From the NCBI GenBank assembly GCA_033002965.1, contig JAURVB010012621.1, positions 124,001-188,000 on the forward strand: a stretch of 64,000 nt of DNA. The letters run 5' to 3'. Below, piece after piece: positions 1 through 9,640 of this stretch. The DNA comes from Piper betle (Eukaryota; Streptophyta; Magnoliopsida; Piperales; Piperaceae). The notes beneath the pieces were generated by a model. It saw nothing but the letters and a program-made list of their open reading frames with translations, ran no database searches and was not told where the DNA came from. Made by a program: the position numbers and the translations under genes. Numbering within the stretch: position 1 is the first letter of the stretch; every line of letters begins with the position of its first letter.

Positions 1-1
1 C

Positions 2-830
2 ATTGTGTATTTGATTTATCATGTGCAGGACGAGTTAAGTGGCGTTTTATCGGATCCCACTTAACTCGGGCCATTTAGCCAACAGTTCTTTTTCGGATTA
101 ATAACCCTCGAGGATGAGATCCCTCGAGTTTGTTTTCGAACTTCAGATCCAGCTCACGTTGCCTTCGGGCCTATTGTATAAATCCCAACCCAGACCTATA
201 TATATGTATAGTTTTCGTGTTTTTGTGAGAGATTGAATGAGGGAAATCCGACTACCGTGCTACGCGAGCGGGCACGTGTGGGTCGATAGTGGGCTCTGGA
301 ATGGTGTACAAGCCGTTTCATTCCCGAGGGATCCTGACAACTCCACCTTTGAGTTCCTCAAACCCGGAGAAGTGTGGAGGTTCACGGGTACTGCATTGCA
401 GCGCATGTCTAGACTTGTGGTTTCAAAGGGTACTGAAGGCGACTGCCCGAGAGTACTCGGCCTTCGTGCTCAAGGCCAGGAGTAATATGGAAGGTGCAGA
501 GGGCGGAAAGGAATGAGATTTGACGCGAGAAGCAATAGAGAAATGGCCGAGGCATGAGAATGTGAAAGATAGGGGGACGCTGTCGACCCGAGGGCGACGG
601 CTCCCGTATGTGCCCTGATGAGAGTTCTTGAGGAAGTATATGGTTTTGATTCAACAGGAGAGTTTGCTCTCCTGTGCCAGATTGATATTAGTTATTTTTC
701 GGGCCGGTAACACTCGTTACTGACGGTTTTTCTATATATATGTAGGTGAGGAATGCGAGCGATGAAAGCTGTCGGGACTGCGGAGGAGCAGCACGGAACC
801 GCGCACACATGTACCTGCCGCGTGTAACGT
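2..830. repeat. left arm of a 2.1 kb inverted repeat (LTR-like)
   Basis: This stretch is repeated as its reverse complement at 1270-2104 with only scattered mismatches. It has a TATA-like stretch (TATTGTATAAATCCC) near 173 and a second TATATATATG near 198, as expected of an LTR promoter. Pairing continues to base 2, so the arm probably extends beyond the left edge of the window. The short open frames inside it are not conserved as proteins. Confidence 0.85.
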
Positions 831-1272
831 ATATTAATGGTGTGTTATTGCTACGTGAATGATAATTTTGATGTGTTTGTTTAGATAAATTACTTGATAT
901 GAAATGAACAGATAAATGGGAATGAGCAAGGAGCCTTGAGTTCAGGCTCGGCTCAGGTAAAAACGAATGAGATAATGGTTGAATGTCATGGTAGATTAGT
1001 ATGTGTTACCGTATTTTTATAAAATAGTATATATTTTCTTTTGGTTTCTCATTTATTATTTTGTCTTGTCTTTGCTTGTACATCATAGCATGCATGTAGG
1101 ACTACGTTAGAACCCACGCATCCCATCCATGCATTTCATGTTTGCATCTCCATCTTGAGACACCGAGGGTAGATCCGGGTCGGCTTAACCGAACCCAGTA
1201 GATTAGCGAACGGTTCGGTCGCCGGTGACATTTCCGGGTCGGTTCACGGGTGAGCCGAAACGGGGTGTTACA
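823..1272. mobile_element. solo-LTR-like core between the inverted arms
   Basis: The segment starts TGTAAC and ends GTTACA, the short inverted ends expected of an LTR, and the last bases GGGGTGTTACA resemble the 3' ends of plant Gypsy (Ty3) LTRs. It is about 450 bp. No matching target-site duplication is visible: the left flank is GCCGC and the right flank TTACA. Assignment to a solo LTR is therefore an inference. Confidence 0.5.
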
Positions 1273-2104
1273 TTACACGCAGCATGTACATGTGTGCGCA
1301 GTTCCGTGCTGCTCCTCCACAGTCCCGATAGCTTTCATCGCTCGCATTCCTCACCTACATATATATAGAAAAACTGTCAGTAACGAGTGTTACCGGCCCG
1401 GAAAATAACTAATATCAATCTGGCACAAGAGAGTAAACTCTCTTGTTGAATGAAAACCATATACTTCCTCAAAAACTCTCATCAGGGCACCTATGGGAGC
1501 CGTCACCCTCGGGTCGACAGCGTCCCCCTTTCTTTCTCATTCTCATACCTCGGCCATTTCTCTATCGCTTCTTGCATCAAATCTCATTCCTTTCCGCCCT
1601 CTGCACCTTCCATATTACTCCTGGCCTTGAGTACGAGTCCGAGCACTCTCAGGCAGTCACTTTTAGTACCCTTTGAAACCACAAGTCTAGACATGCTCTG
1701 CAATGCAGTACCCGTGAACCTCCACACTTCTCCGGGTTTGAGGAACTCAAAGGTGGAGTTGTCGTGGATCCCTCAGGAATGAAACGGCTAGTACACCATT
1801 CCAGAGGCCAATATCGACTCACACGTGCCCGCTCGCGTAGCACGGTAGTTGGATTTCCCTCATTCAATCCTCTCACAAAAACGCCAAAACTATACATATA
1901 TATATATAGGTCTGGGTTGGGATTTATACAATAGGCCCGAAGGCAACGTGAGCTGGATCTGAAGCTCGAAAACAAACTCGAAGGATCTCATCCTCGAGGG
2001 TTATTAATCCGGAAAAGAACTGTTGGCTAAATGGCCCGAGTTAAGCTGGGATCCGATAAAACGCCACTTAACTCGTCCTGCACATGATAAATCAAATACA
2101 CAAT
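1270..2104. repeat. right arm of the 2.1 kb inverted repeat
   Basis: Reverse complement of 2-830, including the TATA-like segment (near 1925-1935 on the minus strand). Differences are mostly substitutions plus a few small indels, so the arms are old enough to have diverged slightly. Confidence 0.85.
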
Positions 2105-2789
2105 AGAATAGCGTAAAATAGAGAACGAGTCCTAAACGGACCTGGTAGAAGCTCCAAACGGGTCCACGCGCCTAAGCAGCGAGCTCCTACACCGTACCTA
2201 CACAATCGAGCTAAAAACTAACGCCCGCATGATGAATCACACATCCTATAGCATGCACGCACAATCAACACAATCACGCATCAATCAACACACATTAACC
2301 TATATCAATTCTAGCAAGTCTACTTAGGCTAGTTTGCATTAGATCATGATAATTACCTAGTTACCCTAATTAGTTTCTTAGCTTCCATTTTTAACACGAC
2401 TCAATCAAACAAATTTCATATTTTATCCTTAATTAAATCTACATTTATATATATTATTATAACACACAATTTATCAATCCTAGCATGCAATTCTAATAAT
2501 CAATACTTTCAAATAATTAAGTTAAAATAAATTATACCTCGCGTCGTCGAAAATCAACAACGGCTAGGGTTTTCGTTTCGTGGCTCGAAACTCGAATTCG
2601 GCACCTAGTGGCGTCCGAAGTCCGATCAGATTGGACCAGGTGCGTTCGGCCAATGATCCGGTGAATTTCCCAAGAATCCAATTTTCCGGCGGTTCTGGCG
2701 GTTTTCCGGCTAGTGTCGGCGGTTTTCTGGTGGATTCCGGCGGTTTTCTGACAATGATTCGGGACGGGGCAATCAGGGGGTCTATCGGC
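2105..2789. other. gene-free flank, probably retroelement remnant
   Basis: AT-rich sequence to about 2530 and then a moderately GC-rich stretch with repeated GGCGGTTTTC-type words (2690-2760). No coding region, RNA or clear element end is visible. Its upstream half reads like the continuation of the inverted LTR-like arm. Confidence 0.3.
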
Positions 2790-3482
2790 ACCAGCTCGAC
2801 GAGAGGAAGAGGGGAAGGCAGTGGCGGGAGGGGGGTGGCGGAGGGGCCGTTCGACCGAGGAGGTGGGCCGCCACTGAGGGGCGATGGCTTGGGGCGGTCC
2901 GGGGACACCGACGGGCGGGCTGTGGCGGGTCGACCGGATGGGCCGCGGCGGGGATCGGCCGGACGGCGGGGGCGGGCGGCGGAGGGTGGTGGGGGGGGGT
3001 TTTGCAGTGTAATCAAGGCCGTTGGATCGTGATCCAACGGCCCGGATTGGCAGCACATGGTGCGCTGCCAAAACATGGCGGCCCCCTCCTCGACCGGACG
3101 GCCCCTCTGCCACCCCCCTCCAGCCCCTGCACCCGGCCCGCCGCCCCCAGCCTCCGCCTCCCGCCACCGCCATCGGCCAACACCCCTGCCCGGGGGTGGG
3201 GGGTGGTGGCCGATGGTGGTGGCGGGGGCGGCGGGCCGGGTGCAGGGGCGGGAGGGGGTGGCGGAGGGGCCGTCCGGCCGAGGAGGGGGCCGCCGCCGAG
3301 GGGGGGCCGGGGATGCCGGCGGGGGCTGCGGCGGGGGTCGGCCGCATGGGCCGCGGCGGGGCTCGGCAGGACGGCAGGGGCGGACGGCGGAGGGTGGGGG
3401 GGTTTTTTGGCAAAGTGATCTGGGCCCCCAGATTTGCAGCGCATGGTGCGCTGCCAAAAGATGGCAGCGCACCATAGCATCA

Positions 3483-3495
<13 letters not shown>
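2790..3495. mobile_element. GC-rich hairpin element in a (TA)n tract
   Basis: A palindrome built on GCCGTTGGATC (3018-3042) is followed by a GC-rich core. The core holds one segment in three versions: 2800-3000 and 3240-3410 are direct copies and 3080-3250 is inverted. The right end is a near-perfect stem, ATGGTGCGCTGCC...GGCAGCGCACCAT (about 3443-3475), then AGCATCACTC and the (TA)n run at 3486-3518. The same order of parts recurs at 3520-6190, 16125-16750 and 17768-20330. Open frames here on both strands are low-complexity Pro/Arg/Gly/Ala artefacts. Confidence 0.6.
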
Positions 3496-3519
<24 letters not shown>

Positions 3520-3522
<3 letters not shown>

Positions 3523-4770
3523 AAGGAGTCCGTGCTTGAGCACAGACTCCCTACCTGTGCTTAAATGTGTTTCCAGCCGTTGGATCGCGATCCAACGGCT
3601 GGAAATCATTCCCTTCCTCTCCCCTCCTTTCCCCCTCCTCTCCTCTCCCGGAGTCCCTTCCCGGCAGCCCTTGCAACGCCCCCCTCGGCCCCGCCGTGCT
3701 CCCCCACGCATTCCCGCGCAGCTGCCCCGCTCGTCCGCCACCCACCCGCCCGGCCGCGACCCCGGCCGCAGCTGCCGGAAATCATTCCCCCTCCCTTCCC
3801 CCTCCTCTCCTCTCCCCGAGTTCCTTCCCGACGCCCCTTGCAACGCCCCCCTCTCCCCCGCCGCGCTCCCCCGCGCCGCGCCCCGCGCCGCTGCCCCCCG
3901 CCCAGCCGCGCCGCTACCCCGCGCGTCCGCCACCCCCCGCCCAGCCGCGCCCCCGGCCGCAGCTGCAGCCGCGCACCCGCCAGCCGCTGCCCCCACCCCC
4001 TGGCCGCGCCGCGGCGCCTCCCTGCCCTCTCCCAAAGCTGGAGCTCCCCCCTCCCCATTCCGGCCGCCGTCGGGCGTCTACCCTCCGGCCCACTCCCCCC
4101 TCCCCGGCCCCCGGCGGCAGACGCAGGCCCCCCGCGTCTACCCCCGGGCGCCCCCTTGCATCCCCCCGGCAGCGCCAAGGCCCCGCCCACCACCCCCCCC
4201 CCACGGCCGCAGATGCGGCCCCCACCCCCTGTGGACGGCGGCGAGGTCGCCGGCGGTGGGTCGCGTGGCAAAACAGAGGGGCACGGCGGAAGAAACGGCG
4301 GAAGAAACAGAGGAGAAAACAGAGGAGCGGTGAATGGCAATTTCGTAATAAAAACTTGACTCGTTCCCGACTCGAGTCAATATTACGAAATGAATTTTAA
4401 AAATAAAGTAATTTCGTAATAAAAATTTGACTCGCTCTAAACTTAAATCAATTTTATGAAATAACTTATTTTTTAAAAAATAATTTCATAAAATTGACTC
4501 GAGTGAGGATCGAGTCAAGTTTTTATTATGAAATTATTTTATTTTTTTAAATTTTATTTCATAAAATTGACTCGAGTCAGGATCGACTCAAGGTTTTATT
4601 ACAAAATTATCTAATCTTTTTAAAATTCATTGCGTAATATTGACTCGAGTCGGGATCGAGTCAAGTTTTTATTACAAAATCTTTCGTAATAAAAACTTGA
4701 CTCGGTCCCGACTCGAGTCAATATTACGAAATGAATTTTAAAAAGATAAAATAATTTTATAATAAAAACT
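3520..4770 (+). repeat. fold-back I, left arm
   Basis: Pairs with 4925-6190 almost base for base, including the junction near 4656-4706, whose reverse complement is found at 4998-5046. Outside about 3536 the match weakens, so the true end lies in or next to the (TA)n run. Confidence 0.8.
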
Positions 4771-5362
4771 TGACTCGTTCCCGACTCGAGTCAATATTAC
4801 GAAATGAATTTTAAAAATAAAGTAATTTCGTAATAAAAATTTGACTCGCTCTAAACTTAAATCAATTTTTATGAAATAACTTATTTTTTTAAAAATAATT
4901 TCATAAAATTGACTCGAGTGAGGATCGAGTCAAGTTTTTATTATAAAATTATTTTATCTTTTTAAAATTCATTTCGTAATATTGACTCGAGTCGGGACCG
5001 AGTCAAGTTTTTATTACGAAAGATTTTGTAATAAAAACTTGACTCGATCCCGACTCGAGTCAATATTACGCAATGAATTTTAAAAAGATTAGATAATTTT
5101 GTAATAAAACCTTGAGTCGATCCTGACTCGAGTCAATTTTATGAAATAAAATTTAAAAAAATAAAATAATTTCATAATAAAAACTTGACTCGATCCTCAC
5201 TCGAGTCAATTTTATGAAATTATTTTTTTAAAAAATAAGTTATTTCATAAAATTGATTTAAGTTTAGAGCGAGTCAAATTTTTATTACGAAATTACTTTA
5301 TTTTTAAAATTCATTTCGTAATATTGACTCGAGTCGGGAACGAGTCAAGTTTTTATTACGAA
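4335..5362. repeat. AT-rich GACTCGAGTC module array inside fold-back I
   Basis: About ten modules alternate in orientation. Each has the self-complementary word GACTCGAGTC or a variant, flanked by TTTCGTAATAAAAACTTGA and TCAATATTACGAAATGAATT. The spacing is roughly 70-110 bp. Related modules appear in element II (18240-19800) and as single copies near 33770 and 36895. Confidence 0.75.
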
Positions 5363-6187
5363 ATTGCCATTCACCGCTCCTCTGTTTTCTCCTCTGTTTC
5401 TTCCGCCGTTTCTTCCGCCGTGCCCCTCTGTTTTGCCACGCGACCCACCGCCGGCGACCTCGCCGCCGTCCACAGGGGGTGGGGGCCGCATCTGCGGCCG
5501 TGGGGGGGGGGGGGTGGGCGGGGCCTTGGCGCTGCCGGGGGGGATGCAAGGGGGCGCCCGGGGGTAGACGCGGGGGGCCTGCGTCTGCCGCCGGGGGCCG
5601 GGGAGGGGGGAGTGGGCCGGAGGGTAGACGCCCGACGGCGGCCGGAATGGGGAGGGGGAGCTCCAGCTTTGGGAGAGGGCAGGGAGGCGCCGCGGCGCGG
5701 CCAGGGGTGGGGGCAGCGGCTGGCGGGTGCGCGGCTGCAGCTGCGGCCGGGGGCGCGGCTGGGCGGGGGGTGGCGGACGCGCGGGGTAGCGGCGCGGCTG
5801 GGCGGGGGGCAGCGGCGCGGGGCGCGGCGCGGGGGAGCGCGGCGGGGGAGAGGGGGGCGTTGCAAGGGGCGTCGGGAAGGAACTCGGGGAGAGGAGAGGA
5901 GGGGGAAGGGAGGGGGAATGATTTCCGGCAGCTGCGGCCGGGGTCGCGGCCGGGCGGGTGGGTGGCGGACGAGCGGGGCAGCTGCGCGGGAATGCGTGGG
6001 GGAGCACGGCGGGGCCGAGGGGGGCGTTGCAAGGGCTGCCGGGAAGGGACTCCGGGAGAGGAGAGGAGGGGGAAAGGAGGGGGAGAGGAAGGGAATGATT
6101 TCCAGCCGTTGGATCGCGATCCAACGGCTGGAAACACATTTAAGCACAGGTAGGGAGTCTGTGCTCCGTTTCACGTACTCTCCTTTC

Positions 6188-6190
<3 letters not shown>
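4925..6190 (-). repeat. fold-back I, right arm
   Basis: Reverse complement of the left arm. Small differences, such as the length of C runs near 4193 and 5510, show the arms are not an exact assembly duplication. Confidence 0.8.
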
Positions 6191-6221
<31 letters not shown>

Positions 6222-6224
6222 CCA

Positions 6225-7130
6225 CCTACCCGGGTCCGAAGCAAAGTAAGTTGGGCTGTCGTCCGAGCCCACGAATGAAGTCAAGGCCCACTAAGCCCAT
6301 CAAGTCAAGGACGTCTTCTCCAACTCAAGACGCGGTTCGAACGGTGCTCATTCTCGCCGGCGTCGTCTTCTCCTCTCCAAGATCGGTTCGTCCCTCTCCT
6401 TCTCTCATCCATTTCTTCGATTCTTTACTATTCTTGCAGTTCGATTTATGCTTGTTTGATCCCAAGAGCTGTCATTAGTTCGAAAAAGTTTGGATTTTGA
6501 AGGGTACGTGAGTTGAAGATTTTGGTTTTTTTATGTGGACTGGGGATTTGTTTGATTTGTATGTACGTTGGATTTTGTGGATTGGATGGTATGGTTTTGG
6601 TTCCGTGTTCAATTTTGCTCGGGTGCTCGAGTAATTGGGGGAAATCTAGTATTCTGTATGATTTTTTTAGTAGGTGTTTGATTGTTTTTGAAATTGCGGT
6701 TAATTTGCAATTGTTATGAACTTATGACATGGCATGAGTTTTTGTGAATGCTCAATTTACTTGGGTGTTTATGTATTTGGGAAGTTAGGATTAAATTGAT
6801 TGGAATGAATTTTTATGGTTGTTTTTCTCTGCTCAATGTCACTTAGTTTTAGTATTTTTCTTTTGTGAAATTAGGTTAGTTTGAAATGGGAATTACCTTA
6901 AATTTAATCTGTTAGGTGACTGAGTGTTTGGGAGATGATGGTTTATTTGCATTGGGAAGGATATTGTATGGTTTGTTTTCTGTGTTTAGTTTTATTTGAG
7001 AATACTGAGTACTTAGAAAATTGGGGTTCAATTGAATGAGATGACCTCTGCTTAATTTTACTTAGAGGTTTTTTTTGAATATATGCTCAATTTTGTTCAG
7101 GTCTTTGAGTATTTGGGAAATTTGGCGTTA
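6225..7130 (+). promoter_or_regulatory. 5' region and probable 5'UTR intron of the RING E3 gene
   Basis: Unique sequence begins right after the (TA)n run at 6192-6220. AGGCCCACTAAGCCCAT (about 6283-6299) contains the GGCCCA word typical of plant site II promoter elements. TCCAAGATCG|GTTCG near 6384 can act as a splice donor, and TTTTGTTCAG|GT ending at 7100 is a good acceptor, giving a 5'UTR intron of about 0.7 kb. The fold-back element therefore lies within a few hundred bases of the transcription start. The intron is inferred, not proven. Confidence 0.5.
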
Positions 7131-7811
7131 ATGGCTTCTGGTTTCGATGAATCAACCAGCCAGCCGCAAGGTCTGGCCTCACCTGGTAATGGCGCCAGTG
7201 ATGCCGCAAGTTTTGAATGTAACATCTGTTTTGAATTGGCTCAGGACCCAATTGTGACCCTGTGCGGCCATCTCTTTTGCTGGCCATGTCTTTACAAATG
7301 GCTCCATGTTCATGCCCGTGTACAGGAATGCCCGGTTTGCAAGGCTGTTGTTGAGGAAGACAAGTTGGTGCCTCTATATGGCAGGGGAAGTAATTCGTCT
7401 GATCCAAGGTTGAGGTCTGTGCCTGGGGTTCAAATTCCCAACCGACCAGCCGGACAGCGGCCTGAGACTGCCCCACATCCGGATCCAAACCAATTTCCGC
7501 AAAATGGATTTGGATTGATGGGAGGATTTGGTGGGTTTGCGCCCATGACAACGTGGAGATTTGGCAATTTTATGATATCTGGAGGTCTTGGTGGTCTCTT
7601 CCCATCCTTACTATTAAATGTTCATGGAGTTCCTGACGCATCCTATGGGGCTGCTGCTGGTTTTCCCCATGGGTTCTCTAATCATTTCCATGGGGGGTAT
7701 GCTCATGGCTATCCCCGTCCTGCAGCTCAAGGTCAGCAAGCTGATTCCTATCTGAAGTTTCTGCTAATCATGGTTGGACTGTTTGTGATCCTTGCTCTCG
7801 TTTGGTCATAG
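7131..7811 (+). CDS. RMA-type RING E3 ubiquitin ligase with C-terminal membrane anchor
   Basis: This 226-residue protein is a membrane-anchored RING-finger E3 ubiquitin ligase of the plant RMA (RNF5-like) family, which acts at the endoplasmic reticulum in protein quality control and trafficking. The RING is the C3HC4 form with C30, C33, C45, H47, C50, C53, C67 and C70. A Gly/Pro/His-rich linker (residues 85-200) follows, then one hydrophobic segment (about 206-225, YLKFLLIMVGLFVILALVWS) that ends the protein, so it is tail-anchored. Length and layout fit the family. The start at 7131 (MASGFDEST) was preferred over an in-frame ATG at 7083, because 7083-7100 lies before a likely splice acceptor. 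The frame is intact with no introns in the coding part. Which RMA paralogue it is cannot be decided here. Confidence 0.93.
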   Translation: MASGFDESTSQPQGLASPGNGASDAASFECNICFELAQDPIVTLCGHLFCWPCLYKWLHVHARVQECPVCKAVVEEDKLVPLYGRGSNSSDPRLRSVPGVQIPNRPAGQRPETAPHPDPNQFPQNGFGLMGGFGGFAPMTTWRFGNFMISGGLGGLFPSLLLNVHGVPDASYGAAAGFPHGFSNHFHGGYAHGYPRPAAQGQQADSYLKFLLIMVGLFVILALVWS

Positions 7812-8929
7812 AAGCAGTCATCTGATAAATGGTGTTGGTTTTAGTCATGCTTGATTTGATAAGAAGCAAATATGCCAAAGTAGGAAGTACTTGTAAATTG
7901 AACGTTTTCATCACTGATAATGGGGCTTTGTTGTGAAAGTGTACTGTTTCATTGTGCTCCTTGTAACGATTGAATACTAGCCTATGATGTAGTTGGAAGG
8001 TGAAAGGATTATTTCAACAGACGATGTAAACTATTTCTACTTTTTATACACAATGAGTGATTTTAGATGTTTCTTTTGCACAATGAGTGATTTTAGATGT
8101 TTCTTTTGGATCTTTAAAACTTTAAAAGAGTGACGCATTGGCCATTGGCTTGTGAAGTTGTGCGAACGGAATATAAAACTCTGAAAAGAAATTGTCTGCT
8201 GTGTGCTAACTCGGTGGTTAAATTGAGTCAATCCCTGGGTTTCATTCTCGATGCTTGATATATGAAGCAATCAAGCAATGCTCATATGCTGATAACTTTT
8301 TAAGTCTGATGTTGCCTTGTTTATTCGATTAGCTTGCTCTTACCTAGTAGAGTGATGATCGAAGGCTTTCTTGCGTATGGGCAATTTCATTCGTCTCCAA
8401 GGTCTTTAGGCCCAAAAATATAATCAACTATTGTACTTTCTTCTAATCTTGCGGGTGAGTTGTGGGGGCATCACCTTGCAGTTATGAGAATTTTTTCAAC
8501 ATAATCAGACCATTTCATTTTCGCCAAAAACTCTAGTTATTTTAAAGATTGCTTTCTACAAAGAATTTTCCCATTTCTTACAAAGAATTTTCCCATTTAT
8601 GAAAAATCTTTACTTATTCAATAGAGCTTAAATTGGATTATGACATTTCTCCTTGTAAGGAGAAAAGTGAGAAATTACATAAAAAATATTATGTGGTATA
8701 TATGTATATATATTGGGAACCTTTTTTAAATGTAAACTTTATGAACTATAATTATGACCGCTAATTTTTTATCTAAAGATTTAGATTGAGAAGTTAATAG
8801 TGAGTAATTATGGGTAGTTTCATTAATAACTATCCAATCTAAACTATTAGATGAAAAATTAATGGCCAAAATTAAAGTTCACATTTTTAAAAAATTCACA
8901 CTTTATCATTTCTGCGCACGTGTGTATAC

Positions 8930-8977
<48 letters not shown>

Positions 8978-9140
8978 CTCCAACCAATCATTATCTATTA
9001 TTTTAACTATATAGAGCGGTCAAGTAACATACAAAAAATAATTTTTAATTATTATTTACCATCCATGCGGGACTTACACACAAATATAAGTGAAAAAATA
9101 TTCTAGATACATTCAAAGCTCAAGTAATCTGCCCTTATAT
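7812..9140. other. 3' flank of the RING gene, AT-rich, no gene
   Basis: Contains the presumed 3'UTR, a 29-bp tandem duplication (about 8048-8107, unit containing ACAATGAGTGATTTTAGATG), a second short duplication (ACAAAGAATTTTCCCATTT, 8558-8598) and AT-rich DNA. No coding region or RNA gene is visible. Confidence 0.6.
8936..8978. repeat. (AAT)n microsatellite
   Basis: About 13 ATA/AAT units in an uninterrupted run. Confidence 0.95.
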
Positions 9141-9149
9141 AACAATTAG

Positions 9150-9640
9150 GGATCCAAACAAATTGATCAAATTCGAATTCGCTTGATGTTCAACTCGAAT
9201 TCATTTGGGTTTAAGCTTGACTTGAATGAAGTGAGTACAAGCACAAGCACATTTCTGTTGGCTCGACTTAATTTGAAATTAGATAATGTACATTATATAC
9301 ATATTTATATATATATATATTAATATAGCTATTACATAAAATATTAATAAATTAATAAATATAATTATATTTTAATTTTATATAATAATACAATGATTTT
9401 GCTTCCAAACAAACTATTTGGCATATAGAATTGAATTGAAATTAAACTATTTAAACCTTTATTATTGACTTTATTCTAAGTTTACTAGAAAAAATATATG
9501 TATAAGTAATACTTGAGCTATTCGAGTTTGACTCATTTCAAATCTTTTGAGCTCACCTCAAACTCAAAATAAATGTGTCAAACTTAAACATGGTTTAATT
9601 CAACTTGACTCGCTCGATTAGAATCCTAATAATTACCTAA
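9150..9640. mobile_element. TCGAG/TTCGAA-rich dispersed element
   Basis: Ends rich in CTCGAATTC, GCTCGACT and GACTCGCTCGATTAG flank an AT-rich centre. The same layout occurs at 31130-31480, 33395-33775, 49620-49830, 57165-57985 and 58685-59145. It is probably a non-autonomous element; no coding sequence is present. Confidence 0.5.

Larger units (their letters stand above)
3520..6190. mobile_element. 2.7 kb fold-back element I
   Basis: The left part (3520-4770) is the reverse complement of the right part (about 4925-6190), with about 150 bp of unpaired centre. From outside inward each arm has a (TA)n flank, a hairpin based on AGCACAGACTCC, a 34-bp perfect palindrome with half-site TTCCAGCCGTTGGATC (3571-3604 and 6100-6133), a GC-rich zone of about 730 bp, and an AT-rich zone of GACTCGAGTC modules. 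No transposase is encoded, so it would be non-autonomous. The overlapping long open frames on both strands are by-products of GC-rich symmetry. Confidence 0.85.

Noticed and set aside
237..654. Short frames in the left LTR-like arm
   Set aside because: Repeated with disruptions in the right arm and without any protein similarity I recognise.
3440..3495. Helitron 3' end (hairpin near the terminus, AT target)
   Set aside because: The expected CTRR terminus is absent (ends CACTCTA), and the left side has matching hairpin and palindrome features rather than a TC start.
2532..4400. Overlapping open frames of 150-340 codons on both strands
   Set aside because: They are Pro/Arg/Ala/Gly low-complexity readings of GC-rich palindromic DNA, present in several frames at once and mirrored in the other arm.
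5304..6478. 384-codon plus-strand frame and its minus-strand counterparts
   Set aside because: They are the mirror image of frames in the other fold-back arm, with no domain; the plus frame also runs through a (TA)n tract.
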